From Clitopilus passeckerianus (Eukaryota; Basidiomycota; Agaricomycetes; Agaricales; Entolomataceae), in NCBI GenBank assembly GCA_944990035.1, contig CALYLX010000082.1, forward strand, positions 558,001-622,000: DNA of 64,000 nucleotides, written 5' to 3'. Shown here piece by piece: positions 48,303 through 59,586 of this stretch. The notes below the pieces were generated by a model. That model was not told where the DNA came from and did not search any database. It saw nothing but the letters and a program-made list of their open reading frames with translations. Both the position numbers and the translations under genes were made by a program. The stretch's first letter is position 1; each line of letters begins with the position of its first letter.

Positions 48303-49082
48303 CTACCATACACCAGGGAGGACGGCGTACGGAACGCGCTTTGCCCACCTTTCCCACTCTTGACCGAAGACCTCTTTCAACCGCTCATCCTCTTTCCTCA
48401 CTCTTCCCATTACAGCGACGTATACGCCGACAATGTAAAAGGTAAAGAATCCGAGGTAAACCAGACCAGGCGTCGTTTCCAGAATACCAGACGCCCTAAC
48501 CCAGGATCTCGAGGAGCCATGCCACAGGACCATGCCGATGTACCACACACTGATGGAGGCATAGCCAGGGTGACGGAGGAGAGCGTAAGGCCCTGTGGTG
48601 ACGAGTTTGTGTTTTTGAACAATTGTCAGCTCAAAGGTAAAATGTCTTCCTAGTTCTTGATAGCAGGTGTATCTCATCCAGGTGCCAATGACGATGAGGA
48701 AGAGTCCGATGGCCGAGGTAAGGGTGATGGTGACGTCTTCTCCTCTTCCGACTGTGGCCAAGAGGCCATCAAGGAGCCGGTTGTGAGTCGCCGGAAGTGC
48801 AGCTTGAAGCTTATTCGTTAGGATAGAAGCGATTTCGGCCAATCCAAGGAGCCAGTACGTTCCCTTGAAACATTTTCGCTGAGTGGAATTGTGGGGTAAG
48901 ACGAAAGCTGGCCCTACCTTGAGTAACGTAAGGATCGCCATTCCAAACATCAGCCATCGTTCAGCCATTCCCCTCACTGGAATCTTCTCTTCTGAGTTGG
49001 GTTGAGTAGGCGCCGTCCAGCTGATGTGACAGGCAATCGCGACTGCTAATGCACATGGAATTTTTAACAGTTGCATGTCCAT
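48303..49082 (-). CDS. Isoprenylcysteine carboxyl methyltransferase-like membrane enzyme
   Basis: Single exon of 259 residues with about five hydrophobic segments. The catalytic and SAM-binding signature of the ICMT/phospholipid-methyltransferase family is clear: RYTCYQELGRHFTFEL, KLVTTGPYALLRHPGY and EDERLKEVFGQEWERW. Classic ICMT methylates prenylated CaaX proteins such as mating pheromones. Basidiomycetes carry several paralogues, often near terpene synthases, so methylation of a terpenoid acid is possible. It is convergent with the terpene synthase, with only 141 bp between stop codons. Intron-free, unlike nearly every other gene here. Confidence 0.82.
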   Translation of the reverse strand: MDMQLLKIPCALAVAIACHISWTAPTQPNSEEKIPVRGMAERWLMFGMAILTLLKVGPAFVLPHNSTQRKCFKGTYWLLGLAEIASILTNKLQAALPATHNRLLDGLLATVGRGEDVTITLTSAIGLFLIVIGTWMRYTCYQELGRHFTFELTIVQKHKLVTTGPYALLRHPGYASISVWYIGMVLWHGSSRSWVRASGILETTPGLVYLGFFTFYIVGVYVAVMGRVRKEDERLKEVFGQEWERWAKRVPYAVLPGVW

Positions 49083-50035
49083 ACTGGAGAACGTGCTTGG
49101 GGAGCAGGCAAGGGCTAGGATAAGAAGTCAACTCGAGGAAAGATGATTTCTACGCACGCTCCGGAGAAAAATATGTGATAGCTCGACGGCTGGACCACGG
49201 ATTTGTAGACCTGCTGAAATCGCACATGACCTTCCCTGACGAAAAGGTGCGATTAGAGGGGCCGCCTACAAGAAGCGAAACACGTGTGGAAATGATGAAG
49301 ATTGAATCTCGACCTTGCGAAACGGTAAACCAGAGTTACATAGCATTGAGTCATTAATTTCTTGGCGGCGAGTTGATGTGATACCTCCGCCGTTGTAGGT
49401 TGAGGCTTTGAAACGGGGGCCAGCCCGCGGTTGTCCCAAAAAGAGAATCCAACCGCCAACATCACGAGAGGACCGCGGTCCTCTCAACCATGCGCTCATC
49501 GCTCGATAAGCTGCGGATAAATCCGTTGGAAATGAGGTGAGAAATGCGGTGAGACTGATAATTCCAAGAAAAATGGCGCCAATTTCAAATGACAATCATG
49601 AATTATCTAGGCCCAAGCTGGGTGCAAACTGAGGCATTTGGGGTTCAAATCGGCGTCAGTTGCATGTAAATTAACCGCAAACCCCAGGAATCTAGAGCAG
49701 GAGCCACGCCTGAGGGAATGGGGGAATAGTCACCATATTATTGGGAGTGCAGAGGCTGGGCATGGTGGGTGAGAAAACTGGAGGTCCAATGATGACTAAG
49801 GCGTTGTCCGCTTATCTTGAACGCCGATTGGCCGGGACGATTGACGCTTGCTTCACAATTTGCTCGACGAAAGTTATCTCACAAACTTCCTCTGTTCACT
49901 CTCTGTTCCGCCTCCGTATCGTGTTTCAACGCCATCAAATCATTTTCCTTCTATATTCTGTCACAAAATGTCTCTAATGCAATTCTAAACAGGAGGGACA
50001 CTGTCTACAGCGGAACGGGCTTCAGCTCAATTTCC
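49083..50035. other. Intergenic, no gene recognised
   Basis: An open frame at 49595-49266 (minus) starts with a hydrophobic stretch but shows no family features. Otherwise nothing seen. Confidence 0.45.
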
Positions 50036-52331
50036 CTAATATACCACGAACGGAGCAATGCTTTCCCAAAATCTAGGAATTCGTTAGATGCGAGTAACTC
50101 AAACAAAATCTACGTGAACTTACTTGCAACGATCCAGGAGTTCCCCGGTTGATTTTGTGTGAATCACTGGCACATCGTTTTCAGTCTTGTTGAAAAGCAT
50201 GTCGGTAGGGTTCGATGAGGTCCAAGTCGGCCAAAATGGCCTGATGTTAGAGGAATCGTGCTTGATGTTAGGGTCCAATGACTTGACCACAGAGAAGAAA
50301 GACTGAGCAAAGGCTTTCTGGAAATCTTTGTTCTTGAATGTAGGTGCGGGTACACTATTTGATGATGAGATTACTCCTAAGATTGAGCGAGCAAGGAATA
50401 GGTCTCACAAAGGAACATAGGAGGTGAAGTAATATTGGATATCAATCTCATGGTTTGCTGGTGGTAGCGCTAGCTCTCCCTAGATTAAGTGTGGTTAAGG
50501 CCTTTCTCATGATTCATCAGGGGCAGCCTACCTTCCATGCTCGCCCAGGAAATGCTTTTTGAAGGAAATATGATGGGCAGATGAAGGTGACTAATTAAAT
50601 AAGTCATCAGTGCGTGTTCATTAATGCGAGATTATACTCACATTCTCCCATTAATGCGACAGCCTGGTCCGCGGGCCCACCAGGGTGTTGGCTATACTTC
50701 TTGGTAATGGCATTGATAATGGGAGAGGGTGCAACCTGGAAAACCTGGGTGACATATGCTCGAAGGTCTGTGACAGCAGACTTGTTCACGAAGATTGACC
50801 CTTCGTTTGAATTGGTCACAGAGAGAAGAGCTTTCTGGGGCTGATCGTCAGATAAGGTCGGAGAGCTGAGGCGAAGCGATTTACCCCGTTGACATTTCCT
50901 TTCAAAAGCGTCTGTGTCGGTCTCTCTATGATGAACGAGCCGTCAACAACAGGCAAGAGTGGCGGAGCTCCGTAGATTCCTCCTGCGGTGATCTCTCGGG
51001 TGACAGTATCCAGTAGCGAGATGTCAGCTTTCCGTAGGCATGCGAGCCTGTCGGTGGCTGCATTACACCTGATGAAACTTGTCAGTTTGATCTGGCCATA
51101 AGTATATCCTTCTTTAGACCCACCCCGTTCCATTGACGACTTGGGCGTAGTGGGTCTAGAGGCTGGGTTCAGAGATGATGTAATTGACCGTATGAAATGG
51201 ATTTTACCTCTGGTATCCGATGGTTGTACTCGTACTCGGGGGGAAAGTAAGTTGAGCTAGTCATTGCAGCTCGAAACAACGGTGGGTTCGTCTTTCCGCC
51301 ACGGGCAACAACATGCTGTAAGACAGAACCAGCTCCTACGTAGGTATCGGATTAGCGCTTCTAGTACTCATGGGTCGGAACGACGCCGACTTACCCGCAG
51401 ACTCTCCCCAGATTGTAACCTGAGATTCATCGCCACCAAATTTCGCTATCTGCATAGGCTTCATTTAGTAGTATCCTCACAATTCGTAGACAAACCACCC
51501 GTACGTTTTGTTGCACCCATTTCAAAGCGAACTCTTGATCCACTACAAAGAGAAAGATACGTCAGTCAGTACTATCTTCACCAGAAGCTAATCCACAAAT
51601 CACATAGTCCAACATTGAGATCCCCATCGGATTTAAGCTGAGAGCTGGATAGGAAGCCTGTAGAGCATTAAACATTGATTATTCGTTAAATAGGGAGTAC
51701 CCACCAAGAACAGCCAGGCGATATTGAATGATAACAGTCACGATACCATGGTCGGAGCCGACCACAATATCCTCCCCATTGAAGTATGAGGCTCTGCCTG
51801 AAAGATATCCTCCGCCGTGAATCCAAACAACAACTGGATACTTCTTCGAAGGGTCCAAACTACCTGGGGCATAGACACTTGAGACACGTCAGCTCACCGT
51901 GTGGCAGTCGTGACCTCGTCCAGACGTACTTTAGGTAAAGACAGTCTTCCGATGTGTCTGCATTGGCCCTTTCACGTTTCATCAAGTTGGTGTCGGAGGG
52001 CGAGGGCAAGGACCAAGACGTAACCTGGTAACATTGTGGAGGCTGGCTCGTGGCAAGCTGGACTCCTGTAGTGTGAGCGGGTGGTTGCGGCGCTCGCCAA
52101 CGTAGCTCGTCTGAAGACATCGGATGAGACTGAGGCATACAATTTCTAGCCATGTAACGTACGGAGAGGGGGTGCTGCGAATCGAATACCCAGGAATGAA
52201 GTAACGTTGCTGGAGGAATTATAGAGCCCTTGGTAAATTGAGTACCCAAGATCTACTTGTGGTAGCTTGAGACTTTCGCCTCTGGTGCCAACCGCTAGCA
52301 AGCTTAAGAGGATGACGAAGAAACGGCCCAT
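50036..52331 (-). CDS. Secreted type-B carboxylesterase/lipase 2
   Basis: Paralogue of the gene at 27006. ATG 52331 begins a signal peptide (MGRFFVILLSLLAVGTRG). Then VDLGYSIYQGLY, FLGIRFAAPP, WIHGGGYLSGRASYFNG (oxyanion hole), QVTIWGESAG (nucleophile, split by an intron), and the family's C-terminal KTENDVPVIH and FWESIAPFVVY end at the TAG 50036-50038. It is tandem with esterase 3 and in the same orientation, and its C-terminal exon is very close to that of esterase 1 even at the nucleotide level, pointing to recent duplication. Introns are of the usual 45-60 bp. Confidence 0.83.
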
Positions 52332-52987
52332 GATGCCCTATCGTTGGTTTGTCGTCTAGGAGGCTTGCCTTGATGCATTTTATATGAGACCACCTGCCGG
52401 GGATGGTGCGGCATCTTGATGACTCTTGACTTGCGCCGCATCCGAGGGTTCCGTGCTCCGTCCTGAAAGGAGTCAGGAGAAACGCGACAACAGGGTCGGA
52501 TCGCTGATTCAGCACGGCTGGGCTCGGGATTTGCGAAACGAAGCTTGCACAATGAAAGAAAACTGGCCATGGAAATAATAATGCTTCACCTCCCAATCCA
52601 AAATATCAGTTGACTGGTGCGAGACCGGCAGAGTATTCCTTGCTTAGACTCGTAGAAGTTGGACGTAATGTTGAAAACCCCAGCTTGAAAGTTGGTGCTG
52701 GAGGGAGTGCGTAAGCCGGAGGAGCGCCTCTGAGGTCGGATCCCTGACGAAGACAAAGAAGCCTGTGATTCGGAACCGACAGCCAAATGGTGTCAAGGAC
52801 TTCGATCAAAGTTACCACTTGGGGTTCAAGCAGAGCTCAATATACCGACAGTGACGGAAAATGTTGATAGATTACAAGAGAGTAAGAAATTATTTGCTGG
52901 CCAATTAAGATACATGATGCAGGCGTACGTGACCATAGCCCATGTCTACTGTCTCCGAAGTGGACTTTCATCGATTGAAGACCTCGT
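52332..52987. other. Spacer between esterases 2 and 3
   Basis: 656 bp holding the promoter of esterase 2 and the 3' end of esterase 3. No gene seen. Confidence 0.5.
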
Positions 52988-55262
52988 TTAGTAAGGAATG
53001 AACGGGGCAATGCTCTCCCAGAAGCTGATAAAGTTTGAGCTCAAGCCAAACCCATAGATTTGAAAGAACTCACTTGCAGCGATCGAGCAAAGCGCCACTC
53101 TGCTTAGTGTGAATGACAGGCTCGTCGGTTTCGGTTTTGTTGAACAACATCTCAGTTGGATTCGAGATTGACCATTTCGGCCAATTGGGTCGAATGTTGG
53201 TCGGATCATATTTCACATTGGGGTCGAGCGACTTGATTACTGAGAAGAACGATTGAGCGAAGGCTTTGCGCCAGTCGACATTGTTGTACTGGGGAGGGCC
53301 GGGTACGCTTAAAAAGAGCAAGGTAAGCCTGGTGGTTTTATAACGGCAAAAGAAGACTTACAAGGACTGGTAGGACGGCCAGAAGTAGTATTGCACCTCT
53401 TGTTCGTGGTTTGCCGGTGGCAGGGCGAATTCTCCCTATACAAGAAAGTGTTTCGTCAGCGAGGGAAACCATCGGCCTGCAGCGAAGCGCACCTTCCATG
53501 CTCTCCCAGAGAAGGCTTTGAGGAGGAAGTAGGCCGAACAGGAGTAAGCACCTTGAAAAAGGACGTCAGCCAATTGTACGATGATATTGCAGATTCATGG
53601 TACCAACCTTCGCCGTAAACTGCGATGGCCTGATCGCCAGGAGTGCCGGGAAGCTGCTGATACTTGTTGACGACAGCGTCGATGATCATGGCTGGAGCGA
53701 CAGGGAGGAGCTGAGTGACGTAGTCCCGAAGGTTGGTGACCGCGGCGGCATTGACGTTCACGCGTCCTTCAAAGGTATTTTCCATGGAGAAGAAAACTTC
53801 CTATAGAATTCATCAGACCGAGGCATTCAAGGATCTGGGAAGATTTACTCACCCCATTCACACGTCCCCTTTGAAGTGTCTGAATCGGCCTTTCAGTGAT
53901 TATGGTCCCGTCGACGACAGGCAAGAATACACCGGTGCTGTAGAAACCAGCAGCACCAATCTGAAGGTTTGCGGCCTCCAAAAGGGAGATGTCTGCAGCA
54001 CGCAGGCATGCCAGTTTATTAGAGGCTTGGGCGCAGCTAATGTGAAGAATTAGCCCATTAGTCAGACCTAGTAAACAGCAAAAGTACGAACCCAGTTGCA
54101 TTGGCTACTTTAGCGAATTGGGCCTGGGAGCAAACATATGAGACGGTGTATAGCAGGTATGAGAAATTTGAACATGCCTCAGGAACCTGATGGTTATAGT
54201 TGTATTGCGCGTAGACATAGGATGAGCTGGCCAGGGCAGCTCTGAAAAGGGGTGGGTTCGTCTTTCCAGCATGGGCCACAACGTGCAGAAGAACTGATCC
54301 CGCTCCTGCGGACTCGCCCCAGATCGCAACTTTTGATTTGTCGCCGCCAAACTTGCCGATCTATATTAGAATGCGTTAGCGGCGGGCACATCTTTTCAAA
54401 AAGAATATTCGTACATTCTGCTGCACCCATTTAAGAGCGAATTCTTGGTCGACTGGTGGTAACCAAATTAGCAGCCCGCCAGTGTCCGAATCACAGCAAG
54501 AACTTTTAACGTACGTAGGCCAGCGTTGGGGTTGCCATCAGCCTTGAGCGAGCCACTGGAGAGGAAACCTAAGAAATGTTAAAAGGCGAGGAGGGTTGAG
54601 AAAGGACCATTTCCTACCAAAAAGACCAAGGCGGTATTGTATGACCACTGAGATGATGCTTTGATCGGCACCATTGACTAGGTCACCTCCATTGAAGATT
54701 GAAGCTCGGCCTTGTTCATATCCACCTCCATGAATCCAAACTACAACAGGATATTTCTTGGACGGATCCAAGTTGCCGGGGACGTAGACGCTGCAGGCGA
54801 GGGCTGTTTAGATCAAGTGGATTAGATGTAGCGGTAAAAGGCTCACTTCAGGAAAAGACAATCCTCTGTAGTGTCGGGGTTCGTGGAATCGCGCGGCACC
54901 ACTGTACGTGAGGGGTTGGTTTGTGAGGTACCTCCGGCCGCCTGGTAACACTGTGGCGGTTGAGCGGTAGCATTTAGAACGCCAGAAGTAGGAGAAGGGC
55001 TCTGAGGCGCGCGCCAGCGAAGGTTGCCTATACGAGAAGCTGTTAGCACTTGCTCAGTGGATACCTGAGTCTCAAACATACCAACTGGTGCTGCAGCATA
55101 TCGAATGCCGAGGAATGCCGTTACGTTGGCGCTGGCGTTGAAGTAGCCTTGGTATGTAGAGTAACCAAGATTGACCTGTGGGGGCGCGAGAGATTTAGCA
55201 AACGTCCCATTCGCGGACAAGCACAAGAAGGCGGCAAGCAGCCATGAAACGAGGTAGACCAT
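52988..55262 (-). CDS. Secreted type-B carboxylesterase/lipase 3
   Basis: Third paralogue. ATG 55262 begins a signal peptide (MVYLVSWLLAAFLCLSANG). Motifs: VNLGYSTYQGYF, FLGIRYAAAPV, TEDCLFLK, WIHGGGYEQGRASIFNG, VAIWGESAGAGSVLLHVV, AHAGKTNPPLFRAALASS and the C-terminal LFNKTETDEPVIHTK. The last exon ends FWESIAPFIPY at the stop 52988-52990. Compared with esterases 1 and 2 the first exon boundary after FLGIR...PV is kept, so the gene structure is conserved. Likely substrates are lipids or ester-linked secondary metabolites. Confidence 0.83.
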
Positions 55263-57124
55263 ATTGGTACCACTCGTTTGTGAGGTATGGGGTATCTCAG
55301 AAGAATGACGAACCTCGCCTTATAATCTATTCCTGAACGCTGAAGGATCCGAGTTCAAGGCACATAAGAGCCTGGGGTTGGTATGTTTCATGATGAGATT
55401 CATGCATCATCGAAACTCTCGGATTTTCGTCTTCTTGAAGGATCGCCAAACAAGTAACCCAAGTTCACGCCTTTTGTTCAAGGGGCAACCTTACCCAAGG
55501 TGACCACACATGGAACAGACAAACTTGAAGACGACGTTTGTAGTCGTTGCGCTAGCTGTTTCGCCTGGGTGTCAATCGACCAAAGCCTCGGTTGATGCTT
55601 CACTGCAAAATTGTCGGTCAATCGAATGCCTGAACTCCATGATGAGCGCTGAGCCTTAACCCCACGTTTGTCTTCATTTGTTAAGATTTTGCGACGGTTA
55701 GAACCCCATGTTGACTCCAAACGGCAGCCAACGGTAGCTCAATTCAGAGGACGGATCCAGAGGTGGGACATGGTTGGTAACTGAGAAGTTCGGAAATCGG
55801 GTGAAAATCGGCAGAATGATAGTGGCGTCGCACGCACAGCCACACAATACGGCAGGGAGCACTTTGACTTGGATGGACTCCGTTCCCTCGGAGGAGGTCG
55901 CCCAAAGTCTGTTGTTCGCTGCTGCTCGGGCGGCGACGATAGACCTGCTCAGCATCATTACACGTGCCGCTTCGATACAACATGGAGTAAATTATTATCA
56001 GGGTCAATTTTGGAAGGGTATGTTACACGCCATACTCGTTGATTAAATGCCATGGCGTTGAGTTGCAGTCGGGATCGCAGCTCAACGCTGCCTGCATGCA
56101 AAATGTCCATATTCACCTCGCGACCTCTTAACAGCTCTGATGCGTTGTCAACAAGCAACCGGAGTCCCAGAAACAGTCAATATCCTCCCTGGTTGGAGGC
56201 CAACAGCTCGTCCGGAAGCCGATGAATGCCAGCCAACTCATGGTGATTCTCCCCGAAGCGACTATTATCCTCCTTTGGATCTTTTAGCTCCTCCACCTTG
56301 TAAATGGACGTGTGATCGAGTTATTTGGCCGCTGTGTGGGCAGAAGCCGAGCTTGGACGCCCAAGAAGCGTTTGCGTGGTATCATTTCCCGACCGATCAA
56401 AGGAAATAACATTAGAGACGCATTATGTATCGATAATACCCACCGATACCTTTGGTAGACTGACGCTTCCCTAAGGCCGATCGCAATCTCGAGAGCATTT
56501 CGAAGACGGATGATGTCAGGACTTCCAAGTTCGCAAAACACCTACGAAGATGTTTGGGCTGGGAAGGGTATGAGATAAAGAACGAGATAAGCGGGCCCCA
56601 AGTTGCAGAGTCTCTACAACCGAGCGTAGAGTAAGGGAGGAGACCTGAACGACCTACACAGGTTTTACTGGTTGAAAGAACAAGAACGGCACCGAGAGTT
56701 TACGCCTAGGGCGGTGCAAGCCAGATTAGATGAGAGAATTTGAGATCAGATGCCTGATTTACTAGAAAGATTTGAGCTGTGGCCCTGGAGGCTCCACAGA
56801 CGAATATCAGCCTTGCTTCAAATAGCTCATAGCACGAACTGTGTCCGAAGCTTCACCTGATCATGGTGGCCTGAGTCTGCGTCTCCTCGTTTTCTGAGAA
56901 CTGGGACAACTCTATTACTCAGCTTGGTCGAAGGTGGTTAGTCAGTATTGTCAGCAACAATGACCGAGAAATTACACTTTGGCGCCGAAAGGAACACGCG
57001 TCCAGCCGGCTACGATTTTGAAGATCCTGAATGAATTCAAACATTCGCCTCCCCTTCGTCGGATAGTACATAAAGAACGCAGAACGATGGCAGCCAACAA
57101 AATCATCATCTTGACCGAGCAAAT
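55263..57124. other. Long intergenic stretch
   Basis: Open frames up to about 90 codons on both strands (for example 55774-56046, 56140-56409) lack family features, splice support or biased composition. It marks the right edge of the metabolic region. Confidence 0.45.
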
Positions 57125-57935
57125 ATGTCCACCATCACCATTACACTTCCTCAAGGGTACGTCTTTCCCTTCTTAGTGTCATAATCGGTCAGACGAAAGC
57201 TTATATTCTTCCCAATATTACTAGTTTTCACTATGTGGGAGCTGCCTTAACCACAACGCTCTTTGTCACCGCGTTCCAGTTTGTTCTTGTCAATCGATGG
57301 AGGACTCGTTCAGGAATCAAATATCCGCAACGTATGTTTCACCTCCTGAACGTGTACGAGCCATAATGGCTGACTGTGTTTCTAAGTATACGCCACAAAA
57401 GAAGAAGAGGCGAAATCTAGAGACGCTATGATCTTCAACTGCGCTCAGCGTAAGAATCCTTACTCGAACATCCGTACCAGGTCGCAACTCTGACCACACG
57501 GATGACACAGGTGCCCACCAGAATACGCTCGAACTCCTCAATGCCGTCACAGTATCGTGAGTTTATTTGCCGACTGGTGTCGTCCACCTTCTGAAAGTCC
57601 GTGAAAGGACTCTTCTTGTGGGCCTCAAGTACCCCGTCTTCGCTGCTGTGGCTTGCAGCATCTTCAGCTTAGGCCGCATTTCGTATACACTAGGGTATAT
57701 CACAGGTGATCCCGCTAAGGTGAGTCGACACTGGCTATTCCTTTCCCATTCCGAACAGCTCAATGGCATTCAACAGAGAGGAACTGTATTGGCGAGGGCT
57801 GGTTCGTTCGGTGTCCTTGGTGAGTAACCAGGATCTAGTTGATTCTAGGACCCCAAACTGATGATCGTCTGTTTAGGCTTGATTGCTGGCGCAACATTCG
57901 TGTACGGCAAGGCATTGGTCACTGGCATCTGGTGA
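57125..57935 (+). CDS. MGST3: Microsomal glutathione S-transferase 3 (MAPEG family)
   Basis: Seven small exons (57125-57156, 57225-57331, 57387-57449, 57511-57556, 57608-57719, 57777-57819, 57877-57935) give 153 residues, the usual family length. Four membrane helices are visible: HYVGAALTTTLFVTAFQFVL, the helix around LKYPVFAAVACSIFSL, SLGRISYTLGYITGDP, and GVLGLIAGATFVYG. The family signature FNCAQRAHQNTLE is encoded across an intron. These ER enzymes conjugate glutathione to, or reduce, lipid hydroperoxides. It lies just outside the terpenoid region, and a detoxification link is only speculative. Confidence 0.88.
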
Positions 57936-58349
57936 ATATTTACCATACATTACTTGTGCCAGTCCGCTTCGAATTCAAGGACATTTTCTGCAATAACTTG
58001 TCATTTTTTTGAAGTCCCATCGCTTGAACTCCGATATGCCCGTGCTCTGGCTCTCAGGCGAAACCCCTCTCCGCCTCACCTACATTTCCTACTTATCCAA
58101 ATCACCACATGAGGTTCTCGCATTCGTACTCGTTGACGCTCGTGGATGTGTTCATTGGCCAGCATGTATAATAAGTTCAACCTAGACAACATCAGCCAAC
58201 AGTCAGCTGGATGTTCCTGACCGGGATCCTATTCAAAACATATTAGCGTTTTGACTTTTGATAGTCAAGATGCGGCGAATGCGAGGCTTTACGGCGCTTG
58301 ACATCTGGGACGATAGATGTACATGCGGGCTGACCTGACCGAGACCGAC
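57936..58349. other. Intergenic, no gene recognised
   Basis: About 410 bp between the MGST3 stop and the TATA box of the first peptide gene. Nothing coding seen. Confidence 0.5.
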
Positions 58350-58356
58350 TATAAAA
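58350..58356 (+). promoter_or_regulatory. TATA box of Cys-rich peptide gene
   Basis: TATAAAA lies 65-71 bases before the ATG at 58421, a plausible core-promoter distance with a short leader. A similar box precedes the sister gene at 59587. Confidence 0.6.
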
Positions 58357-58420
58357 GTTGGAGGTTCTCGACTATGAGGACGCATTCTCAAATTATTTTG
58401 CAGCCTTTCATCCTCGAATC

Positions 58421-58799
58421 ATGCGTACAACATCCATCTTTGCTCTCTGCGCTTTCCTCTTCAGCCAAGGAGCCGTCGCGCTCGAAGGAGTGTAAGCCAC
58501 GAAACCCGTTCTCTACCCGGAGGGGATGCTGAGCTAGGTTTAGACCTGTGGAGAACCGTCCTCCATCTCGTTTCACGCCGTATGCAAAGCGTGCTACCCT
58601 GGTGGTATGTAGTAACCGTACTCTCGTCTATCTTCTACCTCAGCGTCTTTCATGACTTCAGGCCAAGGCGGGAGGCTGCTGTTGCGGAGTTGGTACCTGC
58701 CACAGGCGATTCTGTGGTGAAGGAGAAACCAGTGCCGGGGCCTGCGTCAGCGATTTGGGAACTCTTTTGACTTGTTGCGTCCCCGATACTGGACTTTGA
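58421..58799 (+). CDS. Small secreted Cys-rich peptide precursor
   Basis: Three exons (58421-58491, 58544-58604, 58662-58799; introns 52 and 57 bp, GT-AG) join in one frame to give 89 residues. Residues 1-20 are a signal peptide (MRTTSIFALCAFLFSQGAVA). A short pro-part ends PYAKR, a Kex2-type dibasic site. The remaining ~50 residues hold eight Cys, including one CCC and one CC cluster, compatible with four disulfides. The signal peptide resembles that of the gene at 59587. The third exon is also open in another frame (giving KEKPVPGPA), so the choice of frame rests on splice phase. No family recognised; effector, antimicrobial or signalling roles are all open. Confidence 0.45.
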
Positions 58800-59495
58800 A
58801 AGCGTGGTTTCTTTGATTAACTGGGTTCATTGCCTTCTTGGGTTACCTATGTTTGTGTTTTACTTCCGAGCCATTGGAATATCAACTGTTGACGTGCGAA
58901 CGAATATGATTATCGGAAGGTCTATCTGCTCTGAGCCCTGGGCTTGGCATCTGGTATCGGTCTCGCCAGAGTCGCGCCGTTTTATGTTCCCTGACTGTTT
59001 GTTGGGTGCGCCAATGCTCAACTCTTGAAGTTTGGAGGGAGTGTGCGTGCCGGTGTAAGCCAAATGGTTATCATAGCTGATAGCTCCCGTTCACGATGTC
59101 TGATATGATAAACATCGAATGCGGACAGATGTACGGATCCGTACCAATCGACACCGAACACCGAGAGTCCGAAGGCTCACAATATTTCATGAGAATTTGT
59201 ACACAAAGCTCTATGAATACGTCGAAAGCTTTGATAGACTTGTTCCTCACCACTCATGTTCGTCACTCCAGCTGACATTGACCACATAGAACTCACATAC
59301 AATACGATGTACTAGAGTTGTTCCGGTACCTCGGGTCCGACACATTTATGATGACTCCAAGGGCAGCGGCTGCACTCATCAACTCATAAAGGTTTTTGTG
59401 GATGGTATGTGTTCAGACGACGTTGTAAATGACCTCCATAGCGGAAGATAGTCTTGTGAAAGCTCTTGGCACCGCCAATGGGGGCTCAAAAGCCA
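58800..59495. other. Spacer between the two peptide genes
   Basis: About 700 bp. One open frame (58804-59028) continues past the first gene but has no family features. Confidence 0.5.
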
Positions 59496-59501
59496 TATAA
59501 A
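59496..59501 (+). promoter_or_regulatory. TATA box of repeat-exon peptide gene
   Basis: TATAAA in CCATATAAAGGG lies about 90 bases before the ATG at 59587 and is followed by a C/T-rich stretch (CTCTCTCACCCTC), as is common at fungal start sites. Confidence 0.6.
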
Positions 59502-59586
59502 GGGATGGCTATACATTGGGGATGTATTCAGAATCCTCTCTCACCCTCATCACACAACTTTGCCCTCTGTTGAAGTAATAACTGCC

